In this document: one piece after another, positions 24,189 to 36,500 of the stretch
Layout of the letters: every line of letters starts with the position of its first letter
Numbering within the stretch: the first letter of the stretch is position 1
Origin: Homalodisca vitripennis
Taxonomy: Eukaryota; Arthropoda; Insecta; Hemiptera; Cicadellidae
Assembly: GCF_021130785.1 (NCBI RefSeq)
Contig: NW_025787957.1
Coordinates: forward strand, 17,457-81,456
Direction of reading: 5' to 3'
Length of the DNA: 64,000 nt
Made by a program: the position numbers and the translations under genes
Notes under the pieces: generated by a model
What the model was told of the DNA's origin: nothing
Seen by the model: only the letters and a program-made list of their open reading frames with translations
Databases searched by the model: none

Positions 24189-24592
24189 CAGGGTGTCAAT
24201 TAAGTCTGGAACCTCTTTTTTTATTTTTTAAACCACAATATAAAAAAAATACCAAAGTTCACACGTGCTTACTGGTGATAGTAACGCACATATCTGCCCA
24301 ATTACCGACCAGATAATCCCTTTGTGGGACGGTCCACAAGGAGTCAGACAAAAATTTTAAATAGCAGCATAGGTAACGTTTTGGTATCAAATTAAAGGTT
24401 CTTACTTAGCAGAGTAAAATGCCGCAAAACCGGACTTCAAAAAGGTGGATTCATTCAGTAGTTATAGCTATTTGAATTTGAAAACAATTGAACAATGTAA
24501 ATTATTAAGTATTACAAGTAAACACCAATTTTTAAGTACCTGTGATCAAAGTAAGTGTTCAAAATGTTTCCCCTACCATCGTCTGGCAATGT
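24189..24592. repeat. Left terminal inverted repeat
   Basis: Pairs with 25134-25537. Landmarks, left to right: the CAGGGTGTC tip, CACACGTGCTTACTGGTGAT, GTGGGACGGTCCACAAGGAG, CCGGACTTCAAAAAGGTGGA, and CATCGTCTGGCAATGT at the inner border. Confidence 0.93.
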
Positions 24593-24635
24593 CCTAGGCG
24601 GTTTGTAAAAGCCATCCACTGTATTTTGAAGGTAT

Positions 24636-25060
24636 TCACGAGGAATATCTTGAGCTTCCTTGGACTATGAGATTTCTTAGGTGCGCCAAATCTCGAGGCT
24701 TATTACGATAAACTTTATCATTGAGGTATCCCCACAGAAAAAAATCTAGCGGAGATAAATCAGGGGAACGAGCAGGCCACTCTACTGCACCACGGTCTTC
24801 CAATCCATCTGTGAAGGAATATTGTATCCAAGTATTCTCTAACAAGGAGAGCAGAGTGTGGTGGCGCGCCATCTTGTTGGAAATAAATTCTTTGAAATTG
24901 TCGACCAAGAGCAGCTTGTAGTGCAGGAATTATCTCATTTTGGAGCATTGCTATATACGAGTCACCATTTAAATTACCATTGATAAATAATGGGCCCTTG
25001 ATTTGATTTCCTATAATACCTGCCCAAACGTTAAGTTTCTGTGGATGCTGCTGTATGACT
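24636..25060 (-). pseudogene. Broken DDE transposase core (Tc1/mariner superfamily)
   Basis: Read on the minus strand from about 25060 the frame shows HPQKLNVWAGIIGNQIKGPL, then YFQQDGAPPHSA with the second catalytic aspartate. After a frameshift near 24835 come EWPARSPDLSPLDFFLWGYL, with the third acidic residue, and a short tail KVYRNKPRDLAHLRN. The N-terminal helix-turn-helix region and the first catalytic aspartate are missing, because the inner border of the right repeat replaces them. Across the frameshift the spacing between the two aspartates comes to about 41 residues if one codon is allowed for. This is my count from a damaged frame, not a firm classification. A relic of this kind cannot encode an active enzyme. 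Cut-and-paste transposition was its ancestral role. Confidence 0.9.
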
Positions 25061-25133
25061 CAATCTGCAACTTTCAAAATCTAACAGTAGTTGTGTTATT
25101 GGTAATAATTATTGATTCCTGGCTTCGATTACT

Positions 25134-25537
25134 ACATTGTCAGATGATGGGAGGGGAACATTTTGAATACTTACTTTGATCACAGGTACTTAAAAATTGG
25201 TGTTTACTTGTAATACTTAATAATTTACATTGTTCAATTGTTTTAAAATTCAAATAGCTATAACTACTGAATGAATCCACCTTTTGAAGTCCGGTTTGCG
25301 GCATTGCACTCTGCTAAGTAAGGCCTTTTAATTTGATACCAAACTTGATCCTATGCTGCTAATGAAGACTTTTGTTCTGACTCCTTGTGGGACCGTCCCC
25401 CGAAGGGATTATCCGGTCGGTTAATTGGGGCAGATGTGTGCGTTACTATCACCAGTAAGCACGTGTGAAACTTTGGTATTTCTTTCTATTATGGTTCAAA
25501 AATTAAAAAAGGGGTTCCAGACTTAATTGACACCCTG
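25134..25537. repeat. Right terminal inverted repeat
   Basis: Reverse-complement partner of 24189-24592. Contains the matching CACCAGTAAGCACGTGTG and ends GACACCCTG before TATATATA. Differences from the left arm include CCCCCGAAGGG where the left arm has a different base run. Confidence 0.93.
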
Positions 25538-26031
25538 TATATATATATATGCTACTAACAAAAGAAAATATATTTGAGAATTTGGAGTTAAGAAAAATTC
25601 TCTTTAGTCTTGAGTACGCTAAATAAGGTTAGGTCAATATTCCTCTTAATTTCTTTTACATATTTACATTTTGGCTCTGAGAACAACATCTATTTTATTT
25701 CAAATTAAAACTAAGAAATCGAATCTAGATAAGTTTAATACTCGGTATAGACCATTTATATAGTTCTTCTACTTATATTCTTTAGTATTTAATTTCCTTC
25801 TATATTAATTATTCGTCTTTTTACCAAAGCACAGAGAAATCGCATGTAAAAACTGCTTTACTTCATCTTTTAAGAATATTTAATTATCTCACGAGTTTAG
25901 TGTTCTTGTAATTATAGCACGAAATTAATTTCTCTTTAGACTGTCTCTTATTTGTGAAGTTGAGCCTCTCCAATGTAGAAGCATAATTCAGGCTCCATCC
26001 AATTTAATTTACCCATTTTTTATTAACTTAC

Positions 26032-26190
26032 ATCGTCAGACCGGAAAACGTGAGGTAGACAGGACGAGATAACGAAGCTCCCTGCATTGCCAAAACTGTG
26101 CAATCCCCAAGTGGACAGGTTATAACGCACAGAGTGTACTATTACACCGCCGCTCTTTGTTGAGGGCCGCTGTTTAAGTGACGTTACTAC
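26032..26190 (-). promoter_or_regulatory. Candidate promoter/first exon with strong donor, minus strand
   Basis: A GC-richer island in AT-rich DNA. On the minus strand, from high to low coordinates, it shows a cAMP-response-like AACGTCAC near 26180, GC-rich CGGCCCTCAACAAAGAGCGG, and then a segment ending TCTGACGAT followed by GTAAGTTAA (donor GT at 26030-26031), a near-perfect splice donor. More than one frame is open across it, so it may be a leader exon rather than coding. I cannot tell whether it belongs to a host gene or a mobile element. Confidence 0.25.
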
Positions 26191-27545
26191 TCAAATATTG
26201 TTAATTAAATTGTAGGCATAAGGGATGCTGTGTTAAGAGTGTAGTACAAAGAAGAGGGGTAATGATAGTGATGACGAGTACGTACGAACAACATAAAACA
26301 AATAAAAATATAAGTATTTTTCATAATTATTATATAATATGTTACTAAAACATTGTCAAAACATTTTATGTGGCGTAAATTCATTAATGAAAGTTGACTT
26401 TACTATTTTAAATTAAGTCATTACGATTTTATATTAAATAAATTATAACTCAAAATATCACCGCACAGAAATAGTTATCACTCAGTCTGCAAAAACAATT
26501 TTTATATAAAGAATCACTGTAAACATATTTTACTTGCATTGGTATATAAGTAAGTTTTATCTCATAAGAAACGAAATTTTATTATTTACTGTATTTTGCT
26601 GCCTGCATTATATAGTTTATTATGTTATTATTCTCTGTTGTCATGAAATGATATGCCATATAAAGATTCAATGAAATACTTCAAAGATGAGTACGTTTCA
26701 GGTTAGATTTTAATTTGTTAAGTTTGTATTAATTTTCATAGTAACTTATTTTGAATAATTATAACATAGTTATATAAAACCTGTGTGCATTGCATAAACC
26801 AATCCTACGTAGTAGGATTGTCTGTATAGCCCCTTATTCTATTGTAAATTACACATTAATTGAAAATTAATATTGCTTAACTACATTAATTCCCAAACAC
26901 AGATAATTCACAAACAAGTAGCAATGAAACTCAACCCGTTTGCATTGTTATACGGTATGTGAATATGCCACCAAAGTGCTGAAAGAAAACACATCTGTGG
27001 TAGTAATATACGATATTAAAGCGTGACAGTCTGCACCAGAGCTTTGTTTAATATGCTTTAACGTCCTCGTGAAAATTACTTCTTCTCGTCCATTCTTCTA
27101 TTCGTGAGCACTTTATTATAAAGAAACTACACTTTGAAAAAAAAAAACATACATAATACTAAAACATATGGGACATATTACATACTTTTGTGATTTGCTT
27201 TGTGTTTACAAATATGATATATAAAGTTTTTAAGTTATCTAATAGAACACGAATATATCAATGCCAAAGAAAGCATAATCACACATCTGTTCATTATGGC
27301 GATGCCTGACGGTTCAATATATCAGTAATACTTATATATTAGTCAGTAATTGAAAAAGAATGGATTTTGGTTATGAGAACACGCGTTTAGATAATATTTT
27401 AGAGGCTCGATTAAGAAGTACCACTTCACACTAGGCAGTGAAGACGCCGAACACACTGAATTTTTTAACAAGAGTTCACTAGGTACACATAATGAGTTTA
27501 TGGAACAGTGCATATTCAAATAATTGCAGAAAATAAAACAGTTAC
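26191..27545. other. AT-rich DNA, no gene seen
   Basis: Contains the 21-bp palindrome at 26800-26820 and otherwise nothing recognised. Confidence 0.55.
26800..26820. repeat. Palindrome, 9-bp arms
   Basis: CAATCCTAC, then GTA, then GTAGGATTG. The arms are exactly complementary, and the inner TACGTA is itself self-complementary. Confidence 0.85.
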
Positions 27546-27795
27546 CTTTGTTTTCATGAGAGGTACCTAACCGTAGTCTGCTGTTGTTGGAGGGCCAGGT
27601 TGGGCGTGTGATCAGGTAAGTTGGATAATAGGCTGCTGTCTTGTCGGCAGGCGTGAAGACGGAAGATGTCTTCACGGATTCACTCACCGCACAATACGAC
27701 CGCAAAACGAATAGTTCATAACCACTGTGGCCAGTCCTGTAGAGCACGGTAGACGGGGTGTCCGAGAGCAGAGACGTTCTGGGTAGAGATTGCAT
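27546..27795 (-). CDS. Candidate coding exon with splice donor, unknown protein
   Basis: On the minus strand an ATG at 27793-27795 opens a frame reading MQSLPRTSLLSDTPSTVLYR and continuing with varied residues (for example TSSVFTPADKTAAYYPTYLI) to GTSHENK at the 3' edge, where AACAAAG is followed by GTAACTG, a good donor (last exon base 27546). About 83 codons have no stop, and many are GC-rich (CTG, CTC, TCG, GAC, ACC, CCG, GTG, TAC), unlike the surroundings. The frame remains open beyond the donor to 27343, in AT-rich codons. Against it: the plus strand here also carries textbook splice-like strings (GATCAGGTAAGT at 27611 and TCTTGTCGGCAG near 27650), so the coding strand is not settled. 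No domain is recognised. Confidence 0.3.
27652..27676. repeat. Hairpin, 9-bp arms
   Basis: CGTGAAGAC, seven-base loop, then GTCTTCACG. It lies inside the candidate exon above. It may be chance or a structured transcript element. Confidence 0.8.
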
Positions 27796-29301
27796 TCCAA
27801 GCACCGTCTTTGATGTTAATGTAAATGTTACAAAAATAGAAAATAAACTATATTTTTAGTGAGAGAGTAACACATGGGGGAGGAGAGTAAGTGGGGGGAG
27901 AGGGAGTAAGTATGGTCAGCAGTGGCTAGAGGAGTACATTAATGTGCCCCCCCCCAAAGGGGGGGCGGTGGGGCCGGGGACCGAGAGTATAAACCGAGCA
28001 AGCGTGCCCTACGCATTGCAAGGTGAGGCAATTGATTAAAATAAAAAAATAAAAAGTAACGTGGGATATGGGTTGGTGAGTTGTACAGTAAACAGCTGAT
28101 TCGGGAAAACAATGGTTCATTGGTCTGTCACTGTACGTGAATATTTTTTGTTTTAAAAATTCCCAGTAAGGAATGGGATTTGTAGGCACCTACGGCCGCA
28201 GAAAGAGATATGGAATTAAGTAGTTTATACAGTTTAGTAAATAAAGGCAAATATAGAGTATAGTTGCACAAAAAAAAATATCATAATTATTATTCATAAA
28301 AGTAGCCTTTTTCATATTAGGCAATAAAAAACAAGTATTTAATGCATTAAAATACTTAACAGTAATATAAATAATAAAATTTTCTATTTTTTAATCCCAT
28401 TGTGAATGTTTTGTTATGCATCAAGTTTAATGGATACTATAATGGGAAGCACTGTATGGGTTGACATTAAAAGGCATTAACAGGTTGTATAGTTGATTTT
28501 TGGCCTGCTAAATATAATTTCTTTAAAACTAATACTCCTAACATGAAGGCGTTTTCTTTAAGTACACGACTTATGCATTCAGAGAGCGGCACATCTTATT
28601 AATTTTTATGGTCAATTTTATTATGTAATTTTGTTTTATTTTTAAAAAGATGTTTTGGTGTTTTTGAAAATATGTCTGATTTCTAAAATATATACTTTCT
28701 TTTCTTATAATTTAATTACATATTAACGATCATATTTTTGCTTATGAAGCTACATTTCTAATGTTTATGTAATAAAATTAAGTAGGAATTGTAAGGAAAC
28801 AAAACAGTTGGCGGTTTTTAAAATGAATAAGTTCTGTTTAGTGAATTTAATATTGGATGTTCTCCTTGTACTATCAATGTTTTTACTATATACATAAGCT
28901 ACAAAATGCGTTAATTGATGTTAAATCCGTTTGAATATTTACTGTATTTATTTGCTATTTTTTCATTGCAATCGTATTTTCTGCGTAAATCAAAAACAAA
29001 AATTATTTATGAACGCTCTGCCAAATTACCATTGAGTGGCATGCACCATTCATGATCTCTTGTTTGCCCGAAATCATTATTTTTAAATAAATAAATTTTT
29101 TATCCACAGCTAGGGTTTTCATGTATTACAATTACTTAATAGGCCTACTGATTATGGAATCAAGTTAAAATGTTGAATACGATTCTCGGTTTCCATTTCC
29201 AACAAATCCCATTGGAATCTGCATTGTTCAAAACTCATCGCTGGCCTCAGTGTTCTGGACATCGCCGAAACAAATAGTTCAGAGGTTTTAACAAAAGGTT
29301 T
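27796..29301. other. Mixed low-complexity and AT-rich DNA
   Basis: 27840-28000 is purine-rich (GGGGGAGGAGAG-like) followed by a C-tract and G-tract next to each other (CCCCCCCCCC, AAA, GGGGGGG). From about 28200 to 29150 the DNA is AT-rich and featureless. The minus-strand frame at 27926-28189 starts with GTG over these homopolymers and is not called. Confidence 0.55.
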
Positions 29302-29523
29302 TCAGATCAGTCCACGTTCGCAGTTTCCGTTCAGTTCCAACGCGTGAACAGACATTCTCCTTAATTGTTGGTTTTTTTCGTACCTTTGAAAATGTTTTGC
29401 TGAACCGCTTCGGGCTCCTCTTTCCGCAGGATAACAATGAAAACAAAATTTGGTTATAAACCTGAAGGACGCTTCATTCTTATGGAACGGCAACACTAAG
29501 TTTTCATATATTTTGCATACCAT
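29302..29523 (-). CDS. Possible small protein or exon; opposite strand also coding-like
   Basis: The minus strand has an ATG-led 73-codon frame (start at 29521-29523) reading MVCKIYENLVLPFHKNEASF, later AERGARSGSAKHFQRYEKNQ, and ending near LNGNCERGLI. Residues are varied and many codons GC-rich. On the plus strand the same DNA offers a strong acceptor, CTCCTCTTTCCGCAG, ending 29429, followed by an ATG at 29437 and a 20-codon frame (MKTKFGYKPEGRFILMERQH) to TAA 29497-29499. The two readings exclude each other as simple gene models. No family is recognised. Confidence 0.2.
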   Translation of the reverse strand: MVCKIYENLVLPFHKNEASFRFITKFCFHCYPAERGARSGSAKHFQRYEKNQQLRRMSVHALELNGNCERGLI

Positions 29524-30059
29524 TCCATGGGATTTTGATTATGCGTCAGCAAATAATTTTTGTATTGGTTTTTTAGATACCTACAGATCTAATGGGAAAA
29601 TAGCAGATATAAATAACAGTACATTCAAAAAGGATAAACATAATATTAGCAATTTTTAAACATCGGATATATTACAACTTGTGCAGTAGTATTCTACTAC
29701 TATAAAAAAACATAATTTCTAAAGGGAAAGGCAGAATTGTCAAGTTTTTATTTCATATTTTAAATTTGCTCTATGTTTTACTTCCTTTTAATTTCTACTT
29801 AACTGAAACTGTTTGAAAAACTATGAAAGTAGCTCAATGAGAAATAATCTGAATGTTCATTCGAAAAGTTAATTCGAGAATATTTCATCTTGGAGGAATT
29901 AACATTTTGAATGAATTATCATTTATATTTAGAATAGAATAAATTAATGTCTTGATCTGCCGCAATTACTTAACGATTTCGTTTTTTGTATGGTAGTTTT
30001 ATTTGTCTCACTTAGGATAAGAAGCTTATAAATTGCAACTTTGTCTTGTAAGAAACTTT

Positions 30060-30530
30060 GCGCTGCCTTCTGGAGTGACAGTGTTTTCAGGATGGGTAGG
30101 TTAGGGATTAGGGGCCCCGCCTCCTATCGAGATCCATGAGGGAAAACACTTAGGGCACATACATCTCAAAGTCATTGTTTCCCCGGGGTAGGGCACACCC
30201 TTGTTGGAAGCTTGCAAGGGGAACCTCTGCAGGTTAGGGGAAACAACTCCACCCAACTCACAAGACATCTAACCACAGTTAGACTATACTTTATAGAATT
30301 ACCCATGAACTCTGGAAGCTCGACATTCGCGGTTTAGTGATTGTTGCCGCTCCCTGGATATCTACATGGTTGCCCCGTTTTAAAGTGACACATAGGTTTT
30401 TGCTGTGCCCTGTGGTGGGTTTTCAACATGGAAGGTTTAAACCAGCCAGTAGTGATGCCTGCCTGGGAGATGTATGGTTTGTTACTCGGGTTATATTAGT
30501 TCAAAGGGCAATTCGGGGAACGAAATAATC
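30060..30530. other. GC-rich island, unidentified
   Basis: A block clearly richer in G and C than its surroundings, with CCCCGGGGTAGGG, GGGGCCCCGCCTCC and CGTTTTAAAGTGACACATAG strings. A plus-strand frame at 30337-30528 (first codon not ATG) stays open without a recognisable product. Sharp edges on both sides suggest an inserted repeat, perhaps a retroelement fragment, but there is no terminal repeat, poly(A) tail or coding motif to prove it. Confidence 0.4.
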
Positions 30531-33500
30531 TATAGGATTATGAAATTTATCAAAGCCTAGTAAGGAGTTTTATTGAACTCATTGCATTGAATATTTATTC
30601 CACAATAAAATACAAGGATTTTTCCTTTACTTTTGTAACGTAGCAGCTCTATTTGGGTAGGAAAATTCACCATTCATCCTAAATTTAATATAATGTGAAC
30701 AGTATTTTACAAACCTGTATATCTGACCAATCATAAAGAAATTATTCAGATCTCCTTAATCAGAAAATGAACTGTTTCATCCTACCGATATCCATAGTCT
30801 TCAATACTCTCAGCAAAAAATTCCGTGGATCCAAAATGCATCAGGGACACTATTTGTAACAGAAGCGTTTATGTAGGAATGTAATTTGACAGCAAGAAAA
30901 GTTAAACTAATGAAATATTTATAGAGGATAACATACAATTTATGGTAATTAAAATAGGTTCCTAGTGTTGTTCATTAAAATTATTTTCCCATAGTTAGTG
31001 TTGTTTTTTGGGTTATAATAAAAATACAAGATGAGCTAAGGAAGGCATAAAAGGGCAAGAGTGCGCTGGAATATAATCTTGTTATCGAGTTTAATATTAG
31101 TTCTTTTAACTCCTTATCTTTTACTCCACGAATTTGAAAGGTCACAATTTTAGAGTATCTAATTATTGGATTATGTTTAATTTACAAATTGTCCAATAAT
31201 CATGGTTACCCATAAGACCACTCTGAAAATATTCGCTATCGCTCAGCCAAAATTTCCATGGAAAGTGACATTGCACCATTATCGAACTCATTGTGTCTAA
31301 TATTGAATTAAAGCTTCATGTTACAAATTTTAAGTGGTATGTGTTAGTTTTTTTATTTATGTATGTATAAAAGCAGAGCACAAGGGAAGGTGTTTTCCCA
31401 AGGCCCTTCGTGTGATTAAGGTTCGCTATTTGGTCCCCAAATAAGCCGTATGCACAAGCAAATAATATTGGTTGATAAATAAAAGTAAAAAGCAATCTCA
31501 ATTTGTTAGTACTGCTATTATTGCTGTATGTAGGGGCGATGGGAGTGGTCAACACGGTGTTGACTTAAATAACTTTCAAGCTAGAGGATCAGATAAGTAG
31601 TTGACATTGCTACTGTTTTGCACATAAGGCATTGGAGTTTTTTTTAAATAAAGATACTAAGAGATAACAGTACTTAAAATATATTTTATAATTCTTATCA
31701 AAATTAGGCCCTTTACGGTAAGTTTTATAATTGGCATAAAAAACTAACGGAAAATAATGAATATTGCAGACTGTTAAGAATGTTATAGCATTATAAGATC
31801 AAAATGTCGCTCTTTAGCGTATTGCGGAGTGTGAAACTAAAGCTGTGCTCTAGAATTTTTAATTCAAACATTTCCGCTATTTTAATAGCCGTGGTTACCG
31901 GTGAAAGGGATAACGGTTTATGGAACTGAACATTATCTCTTAATATCTCATGGTACACAGGAAGGCAAAAATTGACAGATCCTAAATCGTTGGGTGAGTA
32001 ACTATAATTTATTATTCTTCCACGAGTTCTAGAGAAGTTCTTACGTGATAATCACACTCATTAAGGAACTTTATCTAAATAAGGCAGAGTCTGCCATATT
32101 AATATATTACAACCCAAAACTTTGAATTCCACAATATAAAGCTTAAAACTTATTTTATTTGTACAATATTTCTACTCATCCTTTCTACTGGACCTTACTA
32201 CTACTGTTAATGGCTAAGATCTCATTATTTTAACCATTCATATATCAAACTTTATATATAACTGTCTATGTTTAACACTTTAATTAACTATCAATGGGCT
32301 TTTTTTTTTTTTCGGGCCCAGTGTTAGGGTCTTGGTTTCTACCGACATGTTTTTACTTCTGATTTCTTTATTGAAACTTTTAAATTGAATAAATATCGTA
32401 TTAGCAGTTTAAATTCGCGTTTCAAATATTTCTAAAGAGAATATTCCTTTACGAGAACCTTAAGAAAAAATGGTATGGATATTTTTGTTAGCACATAGTA
32501 TACAACATGGGTCCAGGCCGGGTTTCCGGGTATTGTGTTGCAATTATTTAATTTTTTGAGCTATAAATCTCATTGGAAAACAGTTACTATTGAATAAAGT
32601 CTTTCACTTGGAGGAACCATGCAGCATAGTTTTTGTTCCAGAAGTTTTATCTATGATGTTTCTGGCTAAGAGGTCGTTCAATACACCGGTTCTAAACAAA
32701 TTCTGGCTTAGAAGTTAATTAATTAAGATGGTTTTATTATGGTTATAATGTTTTCAATTATCTTCGTGTGGGCGTTGATAATTTGATACTGCTGTTTTAT
32801 ATTTGAATTTGCATTCGCCTTTTGGTTTAGCATTCAAAAGCATTTAGAGAAGTTTGTAAGCTTCTAGAGAGTTGTGGAGAGGTTCATTCAGGAGAATTAG
32901 GGGACATTACAGTTGCCTCCTTCCGAACAATACTAATTATTCTATTCTGCTGCTGGACAGCACAGGTTGATTAGAGGTATTTACGTTCATGGGGTTATAT
33001 AATAGATACATTACCATCTAGGTATATAATTGGACTAATTCTACAAATATACATAATAAAAATTCCTCTTAGTTTGTATAGTTATTTTTAGTATGGATTT
33101 CCAAATCAATGTTAAAGCCTTCAGTAACAAAAATTTAATTTTCGTTTGTGAAATTACGAATAATTCTTAAACCATTTTAAGTATTTTGTATCCCACACAT
33201 AATGTGCCTTTGATGTTGTCAGTGACTGAGAAAGTTTCTTCAATTTGACGCTCGGCCTACAATAGTTAATATTGGCTCCATGTTATATCTCATCTCTCTT
33301 TACGACTGTCGAATATCCTTCATTATTAAAGTCCATGTACTTAAATGAAGACTTGTTAAATATGGGGTTTTCCATTTTATTCCCCACAATGATGATAGTA
33401 CTGTTTAATATATCTTCCAGTGTCTTAGGAGACCTTTTTAACATTGGCAAGCCTGTTCTTCAATTCTAGGATCAAACCAGATTAGTGTTTTGTTTGTCTT

Positions 33501-36500
33501 TATTTATATCGTCTTAATCCCTGAAACAGGCTTGTGTCTTAGGAAAACGGAAAAAATGTTGTGAAGAAATTTTTCTATTCAATAACCTCTGACACAGCCA
33601 GCACGTGGAATGTGTTTTGTGCCTTGTTATGGATTGTTCGTTTGTGTTCCTCTTGAAAAACAGTTCTATTGTTGTTCGTGAATGATTCTTGACATTGTTT
33701 GACTGTTTTATTGACCTTTTTGCAAACAAATATTATATTTAAGGGACCACTATACAAAAAAAAGGAAAAGAATAAACAACAGTTTTTGAACCGCTGTTTT
33801 CTTTGTGATGAAAACCTGCATTAACGAATGGATCATAGCCAGTAGTCATTTTATATCATTTGATTTCACCAAATCGTTCAATAATTATAATTTACAATAA
33901 TTTACTATAAGTGGCTGAATATAATTAATTAGATTATTTTTTCCAGCTGTCTCTTAATCTTTGTAAAAGTTTCTTTATATCCAGCCACCTTATCGCATTT
34001 ACGTAGAACTTAAAATGCTGCTTGAAGCTACATTTAGCTAATATAATTATTAACTGGCACATTTTTCGCCGTAACCAGGAAAATAACAAAAAATATTTTT
34101 AGAGCTAATATTATAATATACAAAAAAAACTGAGTTCAAGTTAATATTATATAAACTCTAGATATATTCTATACATGCTCCTAGGACATAGAATTCAAAA
34201 TGCACTCAGTACCAACAGGGCATGATCGGGCTAAAACATAAGACCCTACACATCAACAAAACAAAAAAACGAAACAAAAAATCCCAAAAACCCATTAGAT
34301 ACCACTTAGTAATCCCAGAGAACACAGATAAAACATAAACTATAAGGTGAACGGAACAATAGAAAATAAAATAACACAAAAGCAGTTAAACCACATAAAA
34401 TTGAGAAAAGCAAAACAAAACGAATATTCTGGGAATGAATTGTGTGCATGCGGAGGATAAGGCATGTTTAAACACTTGGTGGGTTTTAATGTTAGAGCTA
34501 CAATAACCGCTGACATATTTTACTGATGAACGACAGGACTTTATAATACAAGATGGGTCTAGTTCTAGTCTTTCTTGTGCTTTCTCTTTACCATAGTTGT
34601 AGCTCCCAGTTCTTTGTTGGGACATTACATCAATCAGTGCACAAATGTTTTTCAAATGAACCATAGAAAAAGATTTTCATAATAAAAAACATTTATTGCT
34701 TCCTAAATATAAAAAAATACTATCGTGATTGTAATAATTAACTGAATGATGAATACCAACCCTGAACGAAACAATAATTTACAAAAAATGATAATAGACG
34801 CTTGGTGATTTATTCTGAGGAAAACTTCGCATTTTAAACTATTCAGAGAGAAACACTACTATGTAGATTTATATTAATCCTAATGAATGTTTCTGAATGA
34901 AAACACTATTATAATAATTTCAATCAGAAAAGACATCCATTGTAATTCGTCAAATGTATTTCTTGGGCTGTCCATTCGTAAAAAACTGAGGAAAAACAGG
35001 TTTTTGGCAAGTAAATATTTCAGACTATATTTGCAATGGCAATTCTTAACATCACATTTGGTAAATATAAACCACCACAAACATATAAAATTTAAATGGA
35101 AGCTTTTATATATTTTTAATACTGTCTTGTTATATCAACTTTACCTTTTTAAAACCTATTTCATTTATACCTAATAGTAGTGACATGATAAATCCATTAT
35201 TCAATGATTAGTGGTCTTAAAAGTAGAAACATTGGGTATATTGGAACATAATGTTATCAGTGTAAAATTTTCACTTGTGAGGGATACAGTTATTGATTAG
35301 ACAAAACTGATTTGTATATAAACTCCTCGACCTAAACAAAGAACTATATGATACAGCGAAATATATAATCAGAATGCATGGTTTACCCTCTATCCCTACT
35401 GTACCGGGGGGAAGGAAGACCACGAAGTATTGTATACGTTGTTCCTTTTATGTATTTAAACCAATCGAAAAATATTAATATTAAATTGAAATGGACCTAC
35501 AGTTCTAGTCCTATTTGTAAATTTTTGTCACTCGCTTCTGCTTATGGCCTAAAACTCACTTTTCATTTAAATTCTGTATCTCAAATTATTACTCAAATTC
35601 GATCAAGTAAATTGGATTGCTTATTGTAGACCTGTTATTCTGCATAATATCGTCATGGCTTAGTACCAACGGACTAACTGCTAGTAGAGTATGAACTGTG
35701 TAACAATTAATATACAGGGAATACAAGTTGGGGTGCGTTGTTTAGTCCAGCTGTCTGACTATAACTCGGTTTACATGTTAACCTGTCCTGCAGTCCTTCT
35801 CTGAGCAGTGTTGATTAACGACTTGGATTTGCTGGCTTTTATTTACTCTCAAAGTTTGCTGGCACAGGAATGGCAACTCTTACTCTGTGTTATTCTACTT
35901 GTACATAAATGCAGTTTTTAACAGCATTTCTTACAGTCACAGTCAGAAATACATATGGAGTACTTTTGGTGGCTATTCATCCAGAAATTATCTGATTGTG
36001 TATAGTATGATTGGCACATTTGGATATTTCTCGATTTTTCAAGGCTAACAATTTATATGTTGTACTACAACATAGGCATAATTGGTTGAACATGCAATAC
36101 GGAATGAAACTATAACATTTGTTAAATCGTAAAATGATATACTGTTAGTTATAAACACAAATACGTTCTTTTAACGTTCTCATTTGTCTAAGCATATAAG
36201 CTAGTTCTCCACCAAAGAAAGCTATAAAAACGTATTTAAAATTATTAAAATATTAAACAAATTATGAAGTTTTAATGTATAATGACAACACTTTTTTATT
36301 TGGATAGATTGTTGCTTTTAAAAGTTTTCTGAATGTAGAGAAAATCGTACTTATAATTAGTGGTAACTATCATGGCTTATTTAAACTACTAGTTTTTTCG
36401 GGAACATATATAAACAAAAACTAAAAACTATAACCAAATTTAAAAAATATTTATATATGTAAAAATTTACATATATAACATATATGTTTTATATTTGGTA

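Larger units (their letters stand above)
24189..25537 (-). mobile_element. Tc1/mariner-superfamily relic with ~404-bp terminal inverted repeats
   Basis: The element begins CAGGGTGTCAATTAAGTCTG and ends with its reverse complement, and each end abuts TA, the target dinucleotide of the Tc1/mariner superfamily. Inverted similarity extends inward for about 404 bp on each side (24189-24592 and 25134-25537) with scattered substitutions and small indels. Only about 540 bp separates the arms, and this holds part of a transposase on the minus strand. The long arms with a gutted core indicate a non-autonomous derivative. It sits inside a (TA)n microsatellite, which obscures the exact duplicated TA. The whole locus can fold back on itself when transcribed. 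Confidence 0.95.

Noticed and set aside
27926..28189. 87-codon minus-strand frame
   Set aside because: GTG start, runs through adjacent C and G homopolymers, no recognisable content.
30767..30859. ATG frame MNCFILPISIVFNTLS with a signal-like start
   Set aside because: Two other frames of the same segment on both strands are equally open and coding-like, so none can be preferred. No splice or promoter support.
33514..33757. Minus-strand frames with FQEEHKRTIHNK, faintly like a retroelement GIY-YIG endonuclease
   Set aside because: No GIY or YIG signature, no flanking reverse transcriptase, and two overlapping frames are equally open.
36452..36477. Perfect AT hairpin TATATATGTAAA / TTTACATATATA
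   Set aside because: Low-complexity alternation of T and A; expected in this composition.
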